Assembly (NCBI GenBank): GCA_963760985.1
Contig: CAVXFM010000008.1
Span: forward strand, 49,343 to 113,342
DNA: 64,000 nucleotides
Reading direction: 5' to 3'
Origin: JACRDG01 sp963760985
GTDB lineage: Bacteria; Desulfobacterota; Desulfomonilia; Desulfomonilales; Desulfomonilaceae
In this document: one piece after another, positions 36,439 to 45,164 of the stretch
Layout of the letters: each line of letters starts with the position of its first letter
Numbering within the stretch: the first letter of the stretch is position 1
The notes under the pieces: generated by a model
What the model saw: the letters and a program-made list of their open reading frames with translations, nothing else
Database searches by the model: none
Told to the model about the DNA's origin: nothing
Program-made: the position numbers and the translations under genes

Positions 36439-37547
36439 ACTTTGGAGGAAAAGTCACGACGACATCATCGCCGAACGTGCCCTTGCGTCTCTTGTTGCTC
36501 GGAGGATCGGCCACGATTCTTCCGGCGCCTTCCAGTTTTCGGAGAGCCTCCTTGTAGTTCCTCTCCACGTACGGTGTCTCCACATTGTGCCGATCGAAGA
36601 TTTCCTTCATTGTAAGGTGCTGCCCCGCGAACCGAACCAGAAGCATGTCCTCTAAATCGTCGAGAGGACGGAAGAAGGGGAACAGCGTTTGGAATTGCTC
36701 ACCGGCAGGAATATACTCGAATGACGGGACGCCTTGCTCCGCCTTGGATTGCCGGGCCATTATGTCTTTCATGATTTTGTAGCCGAGTACATTCTTGCTC
36801 AAGAAGATGAGGTAATGACTGGTGCGTCTGCCTTCAGCGCTCTTGAAGCGAAATGGCAAGACGAATTCGGCGCCTATCTCGTTTAGGGACTTTGTGAACT
36901 GGTCGATTACCGTCAATTCTCGCTCAAAAGGCCGCAACCCCTCCAACGTTTCCCGCAGTTGTTCCGCGTGTTCCTCGCCGAACAGTGCTTCCATGTGTTG
37001 TTTGAGCAAGGGGTTACTTCAGAGCAGGATTGACCCGGTTATAGTTGAAAAACATTATGCCGTCACATCCCCAGCTTCTTAGGAGTGCTCGCACCAGTCT
37101 AAGGGACAGACCTTTGTAGCCCCAGGGATCGATAAAGAATAGCGTCGGGACAAGCCTGATTTCTTCAAAAAGATTGGCAATCTTGTCTCCGACTTCTTCG
37201 TTATAGACTTTGGGTTGGAATGTCAGTAGGGAGATATTCGGAATTCTCGCGATTTCTTCCTTCAGGGATCGAGAATAGGAGGGGTCCTTGTCATTGAAGA
37301 GCGTGACCAATGACTCCCGCAAATCGGAATCACGGACGGCCTGTTCCAACACCCTTATGGGCGTGGAGACCGTTCCATCTTTGTACCGCCCGGGTCCGCA
37401 GAAAAGATCGACATAGGCTATTCTAGCCTTTCGGCACCGTTTATTCCTTAGCATGATGGCGGCCCACGCTTTGAAATAGTTCTTGACCAGCGTGGTCTTG
37501 ACCAAGGACTGCTCTTTGCTCTCCTCGAAGAATTTCTCAACCATCAT
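36437..37547 (-). pseudogene. tcmP: Three-Cys-motif partner protein TcmP, frameshifted
   Basis: N-terminal FFEESKEQSLVKTTLVKNYF, then AYVDLFCGPGRYKDG (a motif I-like glycine loop of SAM-dependent methyltransferases) and LFFIDPWGYKGLSLRLVRA. Near 37018 a +1 shift stops the frame at 37014 after NYNRVNPALK; the continuation SNPLLKQHMEALFGEEHA runs on to 36437 with RRTSHYLIFLSKNVLGYKIM and MKEIFDRHNVETPYVERNYK. Repaired length is about 369 residues, as in the family. The family is defined by its association with DUF5131-type proteins; the joint activity is not known. A modification role is my inference from the loop. Confidence 0.88.
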
Positions 37548-38267
37548 TGAGCCCCTTCCCGTTTGCGCACTCTCGGGAACAGCACCTTCCGGCGCAGGAC
37601 TTCCTAATTACACGATGGTCCGAATTGTCCTGCAAATCCCGGAGCACGGCCAATGAGAACACCCGGTGCCTTATGAGCCTCTCGCAAAGGACGGAACCAA
37701 GTTCTCTTCCCGTTCTGGAAAAACCTATTCGGGAGGCATGCACTCATCTCGCTCGCTTTCGCCACACGCTTCCGAACATCTCTGAGGCTTGTGAATCACG
37801 ACGCTAACTCCTTGACCAGAAGCGTCCTCTTGGTCAGCCGAAACGCCGGGGCGATTCCGGTGTTTGCAGAAGACTTTCCTCAACGCCTTCTCTTACTCTG
37901 CGATGTGAGCAGAAGCCTTTCACCGACATTATACAATCTTTATCGTACAGCCAGGATCGGTGACAATCATGCAGTTGCCATTAGACCCGAATCCACAAAA
38001 CGCTATGTGCTGCGCTGGCGCAAGTCGGCTAATGTAGGAACCAGGAAATTCATGCGGTGTTCTCGGGCAACTTCAAATCGTGTTGGTATCCTGTTCGTGC
38101 ATTTCCTTCTTGTTTTCGCGGGCTCGGTGGGTTCGGGGCTGCGACCATGGCGGTCGCGAAGTCCAGGAGTTTTCGGAGGGGGTGTGGGGGAACCCTTTTG
38201 CAAAAGGGTTCCCCCACATTCTTCTCTCTTCTCTCTTCCTCGCTCTTCCCTCTACCTTCTGTCTTCC
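37548..38267. other. Intergenic region between tcmP and ftsZ
   Basis: 720 bases without a supported gene. Frames open on the plus strand between 37791 and 38678 run antisense into ftsZ and show no domain. It contains the palindrome at 38184-38217. It likely also holds the tcmP promoter (minus strand, 37550-37700), not resolved. Confidence 0.5.
38184..38217. repeat. 34-bp perfect palindrome behind ftsZ
   Basis: GTGGGGGAACCCTTTTG followed by its exact reverse complement. It lies about 50 bases after the ftsZ stop on the minus strand. No T-tract follows, so it may act as an RNA 3' stabiliser, a Rho-linked end or a REP-like element. Similar in style to 14953-14990. Confidence 0.85.
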
Positions 38268-39482
38268 TCAGTCCGCCTGTTTACGGAGGAAGGTGGGGAT
38301 ATCGAGGTCTTCTTCGGTTTCCACTGCGTAGTCTTCCGCGAGTCCCAGGTGTCGGCTGTTGCGTTCTCTCTGGGTGCGACGGATGAACGCGGGAGCGGCC
38401 GCATTGCGCGGTCGAGCGGGTATGACGGTGCGAGCGTCGGACCTATCGGTTCTCGGGTCGTCCACGGTCTTGGACACCGGTCGCGGAGCCGAGAGGGATT
38501 CCGTGTTCGCGCCCGTGGCCTGGTCCTGTCGGCCGAAGCCGGTGGCTATGACGGTCACGTTCACTGCATCGCCCATTTCTTCGTCGATCACCGCGCCGAA
38601 GATAATGTTCGCATCCTCGTGCGCCTCGTTCTGGATCACGGACACTGCGTCGTTGATCTCGCCCAGACCGAGGTTTGACGAACCGGTGATGTTGATCAAC
38701 ACTCCACGTGCGCCGGACATGGACACGTCCTCCAGCAGCGGGCTGTTGATGGCCATGCGTGTGGCCTCTTCCACCCGGCCCTCGCCGATCGCGGAACCGG
38801 TTCCCATGAGCGCGACGCCCTTTTCCTGCATGATCGTTTTCACGTCCGCAAAGTCCAGGTTGATCAGACCGTTCACCGTGACCAGGTCCGAAATGCCGCG
38901 CACGCCCTGAAGCAGCACGTCGTCAGCCTTGCGGAACGCATCCAGGAAGGAAATATCCTTTTTCAAGGACAAGAGCTTCTGGTTCGGAATGATAATGAGC
39001 GTGTCCACTTCGCGGCGGAGCATCTCTATGCCCTCTTCCGCTTGGCGCATGCGCTTCTTGCCCTCGAACATGAAGGGTTTGGTCACTACCGCAACGGTGA
39101 GCGCTCCCACTTCCTGGCGGGCGATACGCGCGATCACCGGAGCGCCGCCTGTCCCTGTGCCTCCACCAAGACCCGCTGTCACGAACACCATGTCCGAACC
39201 TTCGAGCGCGTCCCGGATATTGTCGTAATCCTCGTTCGCGGCGATTCTGCCGATCTCGGGGTCTGCTCCCGCGCCCAAACCCTTGGTCTGCTCGCCGCCA
39301 ACCTGGAGCTTGAGCGGAGCGAGATTGTTCTGAAGGGCCTGAGCGTCAGTGTTGGCCGCAACGAACTCAACTCCTGAAAGGCCCGACGTGATCATATTGT
39401 TGATCGCGTTTCCGCCGCCGCCTCCTACACCGATGACCCGTATCACTGCATTGCGATTGGATTGCACTTCAAAGTCCAGCAT
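38268..39482 (-). CDS. ftsZ: Cell division protein FtsZ
   Basis: 404 residues. The GTPase core has VGGGGGNAINNM, AANTDAQALQ, the tubulin signature GGGTGTGGAPV and the NLDFADVKTIM region. A Pro/Ala/Arg-rich linker follows, then the conserved C-terminal peptide LDIPTFLRKQAD, which binds FtsA. It polymerises into the Z ring. ATG at 39482 has AGGAGG 8 bases upstream; a GTG at 39491 is less likely. Last gene of the dcw operon. Confidence 0.98.
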   Translation of the reverse strand: MLDFEVQSNRNAVIRVIGVGGGGGNAINNMITSGLSGVEFVAANTDAQALQNNLAPLKLQVGGEQTKGLGAGADPEIGRIAANEDYDNIRDALEGSDMVFVTAGLGGGTGTGGAPVIARIARQEVGALTVAVVTKPFMFEGKKRMRQAEEGIEMLRREVDTLIIIPNQKLLSLKKDISFLDAFRKADDVLLQGVRGISDLVTVNGLINLDFADVKTIMQEKGVALMGTGSAIGEGRVEEATRMAINSPLLEDVSMSGARGVLINITGSSNLGLGEINDAVSVIQNEAHEDANIIFGAVIDEEMGDAVNVTVIATGFGRQDQATGANTESLSAPRPVSKTVDDPRTDRSDARTVIPARPRNAAAPAFIRRTQRERNSRHLGLAEDYAVETEEDLDIPTFLRKQAD

Positions 39483-39647
39483 TGCCGGCACCTCCTCCCA
39501 TGAAAATCTTCGCCCTTCCCAACCTTCTCCAACAGCCTGATAGTAGCCTGTCGTATAACAGGTTCCTCTAAGTCGGACAGACTAGTCTTTCCCCTGGCGG
39601 ATCTCACAAAACCGAGGGGATCCGACGACATCGCACCGTCACCCCGG

Positions 39648-39672
39648 GAAAGCATTGCGTTACGCAACAGCC
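39648..39672 (+). repeat. 25-bp palindromic dispersed repeat, copy 2
   Basis: GAAAGCATTGCGTTACGCAA then CAGCC. Lies in the 190-base gap between ftsA and ftsZ, close to the ftsA stop (39675). Compare 15329-15353 and 63300-63324. Confidence 0.8.
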
Positions 39673-39674
39673 TT

Positions 39675-40907
39675 TTAAAAGGCCTCAACGAACCATTGCC
39701 GCATTCGGCCTACCACTCGATCGAACATGCCCCCTGCTTCGTAGCTGGGCACGGCCTCGATGCCCTTGTTCCTTGCGCCCCAGAGCACCAGGCCCACGCC
39801 CGTCGCGTACACGGGGCCGTTCACCACATCAACCAGACCGCTGATTCCCATAGGATATCCGAGCCGTACAGGCAAGTCGAAAAGTTGCTCAGCCAGCTCA
39901 CAAATTCCTTCAATGGCCACGGTTCCGCCTGTAAGCACGACCCCGGAGGCTACCCCTGAAACCAGGTTATAGCGCTCCAGTTCTCGCCGAACCAGGCCAA
40001 GGATCTCCTCGATTCGAGGCTCGGTAATGTCCGCCAAAACGGACCGAGATAAAATACGCGGGGCACGTCCCCCCACCCCGGGCACGGTAATCGTCTCGTC
40101 CTTGTCGACTAAGGAGCCGAGCGCACATCCGTATTTCTTCTTGATGGCTTCCGCCTCGACCATGGGCGTGCGGAGACCGACTGCGATGTCGTTGGTCAGT
40201 TGCTCGCCGCCGACGGAAATCACCGAGGTATATTGAATGGAACCCTCTGAAAAGACCGCGATGTCCGTGGTGCCGCCGCCTATGTCCACCAACGCGACAC
40301 CCAATTCCTTTTCATCAGGGGAAAGCACCGCCTCTGAAGCTGCCATCTGCTGCAAGACCAGGTCGTTGACCTTTAAGCCGCTCCTCAGCGCGCATCGAAT
40401 AATATTCTGCGCGGCAGAAACCGCCCCGGTGACGATATGCACCTTGGCTTCGAGACGGACACCAGCCATGCCGATGGGCTCCTTGATGCCCTCCTGATCG
40501 TCCACCATGTATTCCTGCGGCACAATGTGGATGACTTCCCGATCCGTGGGTATGGCCACCGCGCGCGCTGCGTCGATGACCCTGGCCACGTCCACCGGCG
40601 TGACTTCACGGTTCTTGATGGCGATCACCCCGTGGGAATTGATCCCCCTGATATGTCCGCCGGAAATCCCCGCGAAGACGCTCTCAGCCGGACAACCCGC
40701 CATGAGCTCCGCGTCCTCGACGGCTTTCTTGATGCTGGCAACCGTGTGGTCGATGTTCACCACCACGCCTCTGCGTAAACCGCGAGACGGCGAAGTGCCC
40801 AGGCCGATAATGTCCAGCATGCCGTCTTCGTTCACCTCGCCGATGATGGCGCATATCTTGGTCGTCCCCACATCGAGCCCGACGACGATGTTGTCGTTTC
40901 GTGACAT
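39675..40907 (-). CDS. ftsA: Cell division protein FtsA
   Basis: 410 residues, actin-like ATPase that tethers FtsZ to the membrane. Phosphate 1 loop GLDVGTTKICAI; phosphate 2 VALVDIGGGTTDIAVF; adenosine motif VVLTGGTVAIEGICEL. The C-terminus FDRVVGRMRQWFVEAF is an amphipathic membrane-targeting helix. Start at 40907 (MSRNDNIVVGL) has TAGGAAT upstream; the frame extends to 40958 without family support. Follows ftsQ within 5 bases. Confidence 0.98.
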   Translation of the reverse strand: MSRNDNIVVGLDVGTTKICAIIGEVNEDGMLDIIGLGTSPSRGLRRGVVVNIDHTVASIKKAVEDAELMAGCPAESVFAGISGGHIRGINSHGVIAIKNREVTPVDVARVIDAARAVAIPTDREVIHIVPQEYMVDDQEGIKEPIGMAGVRLEAKVHIVTGAVSAAQNIIRCALRSGLKVNDLVLQQMAASEAVLSPDEKELGVALVDIGGGTTDIAVFSEGSIQYTSVISVGGEQLTNDIAVGLRTPMVEAEAIKKKYGCALGSLVDKDETITVPGVGGRAPRILSRSVLADITEPRIEEILGLVRRELERYNLVSGVASGVVLTGGTVAIEGICELAEQLFDLPVRLGYPMGISGLVDVVNGPVYATGVGLVLWGARNKGIEAVPSYEAGGMFDRVVGRMRQWFVEAF

Positions 40908-40911
40908 ATTC

Positions 40912-41766
40912 CTACCCCTGGCCCTGGAGGCGTGGCTTGTCCCATCGGACAAGGGCACGATCCTCGAAGTCGAGATTGATGATTCGAGCGTGTTGCCATT
41001 CCCCCCTGTGGGTCAGGAACCTCTTGAGCCGCCCGTATCGTTGGATTTTCCGTTCAAAGTTGTCTTTTCCCAGGACTATGGTTTTGCTGTCCACGGTCCG
41101 GAGACTCAGACCGTCGTCAAGATTGAGCTGAAATTCAGCGACAGCCGATGAATCGATACTCTTTCCCGAGCGATCCACAAGATCCAGCACATTCAGGCCC
41201 AAGCGCACCATTTCCTGGATCTCGGGTCCGCGGGATTTCAAGTCTTTCGCACTCACCCCCGTAAACAGAGGGAAATGCACGGAATCGCCCGGCAGCACCC
41301 GAGTGAACAATTCTGCCCGCTCATCAACGTAATAGAGTTTCTCCGCGGCCAGGATTGCCCTGGGGGTTCTCTCTTCTATTTCGATGATCAACGACCCGGG
41401 AAACCGGCGGTACACCGACGCGGAGCGGATCCACGGATGGCGTTGCAGCCTCTCCGCGATGGCGCCGAGGTCCACGGTGAGCAGGTTGATGCCTGCCACG
41501 GTCTCTGAGGCTTCGACCACTTCAGCTCGCGACAAACGCCGATTACCCGTCACCTCCACCTGCTGGAGGTTGAAATACGGCATGTGCAGGAAAAAGAGAT
41601 ACGCAAGGAGCAGAGCCAGGACCCCGTCGATGGTGAGGCCTACGATGAGCACCCCTTTGAGAAAGACGCGGTTCCTCTTGCGTGCCTCGCTGGTGTCGGC
41701 CGGCTCCACGTGAGTGAATCTCTTTTCCGAGATCAAAGGGCTGCTCAGGCTAGTCATGAGAGGCAT
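40912..41766 (-). CDS. ftsQ: Cell division protein FtsQ
   Basis: 284 residues, bitopic inner-membrane protein. A membrane segment at about residues 34-58 (GVLIVGLTIDGVLALLLAYL) is followed by the periplasmic POTRA domain (FNLQQVEVTGNRRLSRAEVV) and the beta domain (SLIIEIEERTPRAILAAEKL). It links FtsA/FtsZ with the FtsL/FtsB complex. It overlaps murB by 17 bases. Confidence 0.95.
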   Translation of the reverse strand: MPLMTSLSSPLISEKRFTHVEPADTSEARKRNRVFLKGVLIVGLTIDGVLALLLAYLFFLHMPYFNLQQVEVTGNRRLSRAEVVEASETVAGINLLTVDLGAIAERLQRHPWIRSASVYRRFPGSLIIEIEERTPRAILAAEKLYYVDERAELFTRVLPGDSVHFPLFTGVSAKDLKSRGPEIQEMVRLGLNVLDLVDRSGKSIDSSAVAEFQLNLDDGLSLRTVDSKTIVLGKDNFERKIQRYGRLKRFLTHRGEWQHARIINLDFEDRALVRWDKPRLQGQG

Positions 41767-42688
41767 CCTCCCCGAGCACGCGAATTTCCAGTTCCAGCTC
41801 GATATGCTCTTTTTCCTTTACCGTGCCGCGAACGATCTCGATCAACTCCAGTACGTCCGCGGCCCGAGCGTTCCCGCGATTGATGATAAAGTTTGCGTGA
41901 ACCTCAGAGACCTGAGCGTCCCCGACCGTCCTGCCTTTGAAGCCGAGTCGATCGATGATTGCACCCGCGGGATTGTCCGTAGAGGGATTCTTGAACACAC
42001 AGCCCGCGCTCGGCTTATCCCATGGCTGCTGGCCCCGACGTCGCGCTCGTGCGGCTTCGAGATTCGTCTGGATGGCTTCGGGGTCGGCCGCGGCAAGTTT
42101 CAAGGTCGCCTCTGCCACCACGGCCGAGGAGGGCAGTTTCAGGAAACGATATCCGTACCTGAGGTCTGCTTTCTCCAGAATAGTTTCCTCTCCGCGATCG
42201 GCGAGCAGCTTTACGAAAATCAGGCTATCAGCCACCGAGCGCCCACCCGCACCCGCGTTGGTGACGACCGCGCCACCGAACGAGCCTGGTATGCCCCAGA
42301 GCCATTCCAGCCCTGTCCAGCCCAGCTTGCAGGCACGTGACACCACGGCAGCCAAAGGAACCCCTGCCGCGACAGTCACCTCCACATTGCCCGCACCGTC
42401 TTCTTCGAATACCATCCCGCTCATCAGGGCTGTCCTGAGTACCACGCCTCGAAAGCCCTTGTCCCGGAACAGCACGTTGGTTCCCGCGCCGAGAATCATC
42501 CGGGGAATGCCCTGGTCAGCCAGATAGCGAAGCACCTCCGCGAGTCGGGCTCCATCCTTGGGCTCGACTACGAGGTCCGCGGGTCCACCTATCCTGAAGG
42601 ACGTAAAACGGCTCAGCAGCACGTCCGTCAAGGCGCTTCCGTGAACAATGCCTCGGATCTCGTCAATCTGGCTGGGCGAAAGGATCAC
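41750..42688 (-). CDS. murB: UDP-N-acetylenolpyruvoylglucosamine reductase MurB
   Basis: 312 residues, FAD enzyme making UDP-MurNAc. FTSFRIGGPADLVVEPKDGA and GAGTNVLFRDKGFRGVVLR bind FAD; GIPGSFGGAVVTNAGAGG and AGCVFKNPSTDNPAGAIID carry catalytic residues. GTG at 42688 overlaps the murC stop by 4 bases (GTGA), as is usual in this operon. The frame extends to 42961 but that part is murC in another frame. Confidence 0.96.
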   Translation of the reverse strand: MILSPSQIDEIRGIVHGSALTDVLLSRFTSFRIGGPADLVVEPKDGARLAEVLRYLADQGIPRMILGAGTNVLFRDKGFRGVVLRTALMSGMVFEEDGAGNVEVTVAAGVPLAAVVSRACKLGWTGLEWLWGIPGSFGGAVVTNAGAGGRSVADSLIFVKLLADRGEETILEKADLRYGYRFLKLPSSAVVAEATLKLAAADPEAIQTNLEAARARRRGQQPWDKPSAGCVFKNPSTDNPAGAIIDRLGFKGRTVGDAQVSEVHANFIINRGNARAADVLELIEIVRGTVKEKEHIELELEIRVLGEDASHD

Positions 42689-44085
42689 GCGTCTTTGTGC
42701 TCCCTTTTCCTGAGTTCTTCGAGGATAAGCGGTCCCATATTGGTGACGCTGCCCGCTCCCAATGTGATGATCATGTCGCCGGGCTCCAAATCGTGAGCCA
42801 CCGTGGCAGGCACGGACGCGCCTTCGCCGACGAATTTGACCGTTTTGTGGCCTCTGCTGTGAATCCCTTCGCACAGAGCCATTCCGGAGACTCCTGGAAT
42901 GGGCTGCTCGCTCGCGGGATAGATGTCCATAACATAAAGGAGATCCGCATCGTGAAAACACGTGAGAAACTGGTCGAAAAGGCCGCGAGTGCGCGTATAT
43001 CGGTGCGGTTGAAAGAGGACCGCCACCCGTCGCGGGGCAATCTGACGCGCGGCTTGTAATACTGCTCGGATCTCCGTGGGATGATGTCCGTAATCGTCAA
43101 CCACCGTTACCCCCGCGGCAATTCCCCGCATGGTGAAGCGACGGTTCACCCCTCCGAAGGAGTTTAATGCCGCTTTGGTGGTCTCGAACGGCACGTCGAA
43201 AATGTCCCCGATAGCCACCGCGGCCAAGGAGTTGAGCACATTGTGCATCCCAGGCATGGGAAGGCGAATTTCTCCGAGCTCCTCATCCTCTTTCAGGACC
43301 GTGAACCGGGAGACGCCGCCTTGCAAGGTCGGTTTCCAGGCACGAAACAACGCCTGCGAAGACAACCCGTACGTGATGACCCGTTTCTTCACGCATGGGA
43401 GAATGTTTTGAATTTCCGGATCGTCCAAACACACCACTGCGAAACCATAGAACGGAATCCTATTGATGAACTCGAGGAAAGCCGCGGTAATCTCATCCAT
43501 GGACGCGTAGCAGTCCACGTGCTCCAAATCCAGGTTCGTCACCACCGCGATCGTAGGAAAGAGACTCAGGAAGGATTTGTCCGATTCGTCCGCTTCCGCA
43601 ACCAACAGATCGCGTTGGCCGAGCCTCGCTCCGCTGCCGAGGGTGTCGAGTTTTCCGCCGATAACCACCGTGGGATCCAGTCCCGCGAAGGAAAGGAGAG
43701 ACGCGACCATGGACGTGGTCGTAGTCTTCCCGTGCATGCCGGCCACTGCAATAGAGGTCTGCATGCGCATGAGTTCCGCAAGCATCTCCGCTCGCGGGAT
43801 CACCGGGATCATGCGCTCACGTGCCGCGAGGATCTCCGGATTGTCCGCTGCCACCGCGGAAGAAAACACCACCACATCCGCTTTTTCCAGATGCTCCCTA
43901 CTGTGACCGATCCACACACGTGCGCCGAGCTGTTCCAGTCGTCGGGTCGCGTCGGATTCGCGGACATCCGAGCCGCTCACGCGGAAGCCCAGCGCGAGCA
44001 GGATTTCCGCGATTCCGCTCATTCCCACTCCGCCGATCCCGACGAAATGCACGTCTTTGACCCTCATGAATAGAGTTCCGATCAC
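42685..44085 (-). CDS. murC: UDP-N-acetylmuramate--L-alanine ligase MurC
   Basis: 466 residues, ATP-dependent addition of L-Ala to UDP-MurNAc. HFVGIGGVGMSGIAEILLAL is the nucleotide fold, VAGMHGKTTTTSMVASLLS the P-loop, and VVDDYGHHPTEIRAVL a typical MurC ending. GTG at 44085 (4-base overlap with murG, AAAGGAG 6 bases upstream) gives six extra residues before MRVKDVHF; ATG at 44067 is the alternative. Confidence 0.95.
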   Translation of the reverse strand: MIGTLFMRVKDVHFVGIGGVGMSGIAEILLALGFRVSGSDVRESDATRRLEQLGARVWIGHSREHLEKADVVVFSSAVAADNPEILAARERMIPVIPRAEMLAELMRMQTSIAVAGMHGKTTTTSMVASLLSFAGLDPTVVIGGKLDTLGSGARLGQRDLLVAEADESDKSFLSLFPTIAVVTNLDLEHVDCYASMDEITAAFLEFINRIPFYGFAVVCLDDPEIQNILPCVKKRVITYGLSSQALFRAWKPTLQGGVSRFTVLKEDEELGEIRLPMPGMHNVLNSLAAVAIGDIFDVPFETTKAALNSFGGVNRRFTMRGIAAGVTVVDDYGHHPTEIRAVLQAARQIAPRRVAVLFQPHRYTRTRGLFDQFLTCFHDADLLYVMDIYPASEQPIPGVSGMALCEGIHSRGHKTVKFVGEGASVPATVAHDLEPGDMIITLGAGSVTNMGPLILEELRKREHKDA

Positions 44086-45164
44086 GAACGGCTCCTTTGG
44101 ATCTTCACGAGCTCCGCGGCAATCGCACGGGCCGCAAAGGGTCGTCCGAGTTTCTTGGAATTCTCGGCCATGCTCTTCAGAAGGTCCGGTTTTTCGACCA
44201 GAGTGCGTATCTCTTTTACCAGGGCTCCGTTCTTGAGATCCTGGTCGCGTATGACCCGTACAGCCCCTCGGGACGCAAGTACGGCTGCGTTCTTTGCCTG
44301 ATGGTCGCCGATGGCGTAGGGGTAAGGTATGACCAGCGCAGCCTTGCCCAGCGCGGTGATCTCCGCGAGAGAACTCGCGCCGCTCCTGCACACCACGAGG
44401 TCAGCCCATCGATAGGCCGGGCCCATGTCGTTGATGAACTCGGTAACCTCGGCCTGAATTCCTGCCTGGCGGTATTTTTCTCTGATCTCGTCCGCAACCC
44501 CCTGCCCGGTTTGGTGCCGGATGCTGAGGTGGTTCGTTTGAGGCGCGAGTGCATCCAGGTTGTCCGTTATTGCCTGGTTTATGCTGCGCGCTCCCCTTGA
44601 TCCACCGAAAATCAGGATGTGGAAACGGCTGCGATCTTCTACCTCTGAGGTCTCCTTGAGAAGGTCTTCTCGCACGGGGTTGCCCGCGACCACGGATTTC
44701 TCCGCGGACGGAGCCGGTTCCGTATCGTCCCACGAGAGGAAGACCCGATCCACAAACCCGGAGAGTAGGCGATTGGTAGTACCCATTACAGAGTTCTGCT
44801 CCTGAATGGCAGTGGGAACCCTCATCAGGACTGCCGCTGCCAGCGTGGGACCTGATGCGTACCCGCCCACGCCCAGCACCGCAGTAGGACGGAACGCCCG
44901 TATCACTCCGAGAGACTGGATCACCCCCAGCGGAGCTTCCAGCGCTCCTCGTAGGGTGTTGAGAATCCCCGCTTTTCGCATACCCCTCGCGGTGATGAAC
45001 CTGATGGGAAATTCGGTCGCGGGGATGATCCGCGCCTCGATGCCGTGCTGGGTGCCCACAAAAAGGATGTCGCCTCCCGGGTCCTGCTCCTTGACCGCCC
45101 TGGCAACCGCCAACGCGGGGAATAGATGCCCCCCGGTGCCGCCCCCGGCAATGAGTAGTCTCAT
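44082..45164 (-). CDS. murG: UDP-GlcNAc--lipid I GlcNAc transferase MurG
   Basis: 360 residues, GT-B glycosyltransferase making lipid II on the inner face of the membrane. N-terminal loop IAGGGTGGHLFPALAVAR; acceptor region VLGVGGYASGPTLAAAVLM; donor site VCRSGASSLAEITALGKAAL and IPYPYAIGDHQAKNA. It overlaps ftsW by 4 bases. Confidence 0.97.
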   Translation of the reverse strand: MRLLIAGGGTGGHLFPALAVARAVKEQDPGGDILFVGTQHGIEARIIPATEFPIRFITARGMRKAGILNTLRGALEAPLGVIQSLGVIRAFRPTAVLGVGGYASGPTLAAAVLMRVPTAIQEQNSVMGTTNRLLSGFVDRVFLSWDDTEPAPSAEKSVVAGNPVREDLLKETSEVEDRSRFHILIFGGSRGARSINQAITDNLDALAPQTNHLSIRHQTGQGVADEIREKYRQAGIQAEVTEFINDMGPAYRWADLVVCRSGASSLAEITALGKAALVIPYPYAIGDHQAKNAAVLASRGAVRVIRDQDLKNGALVKEIRTLVEKPDLLKSMAENSKKLGRPFAARAIAAELVKIQRSRS

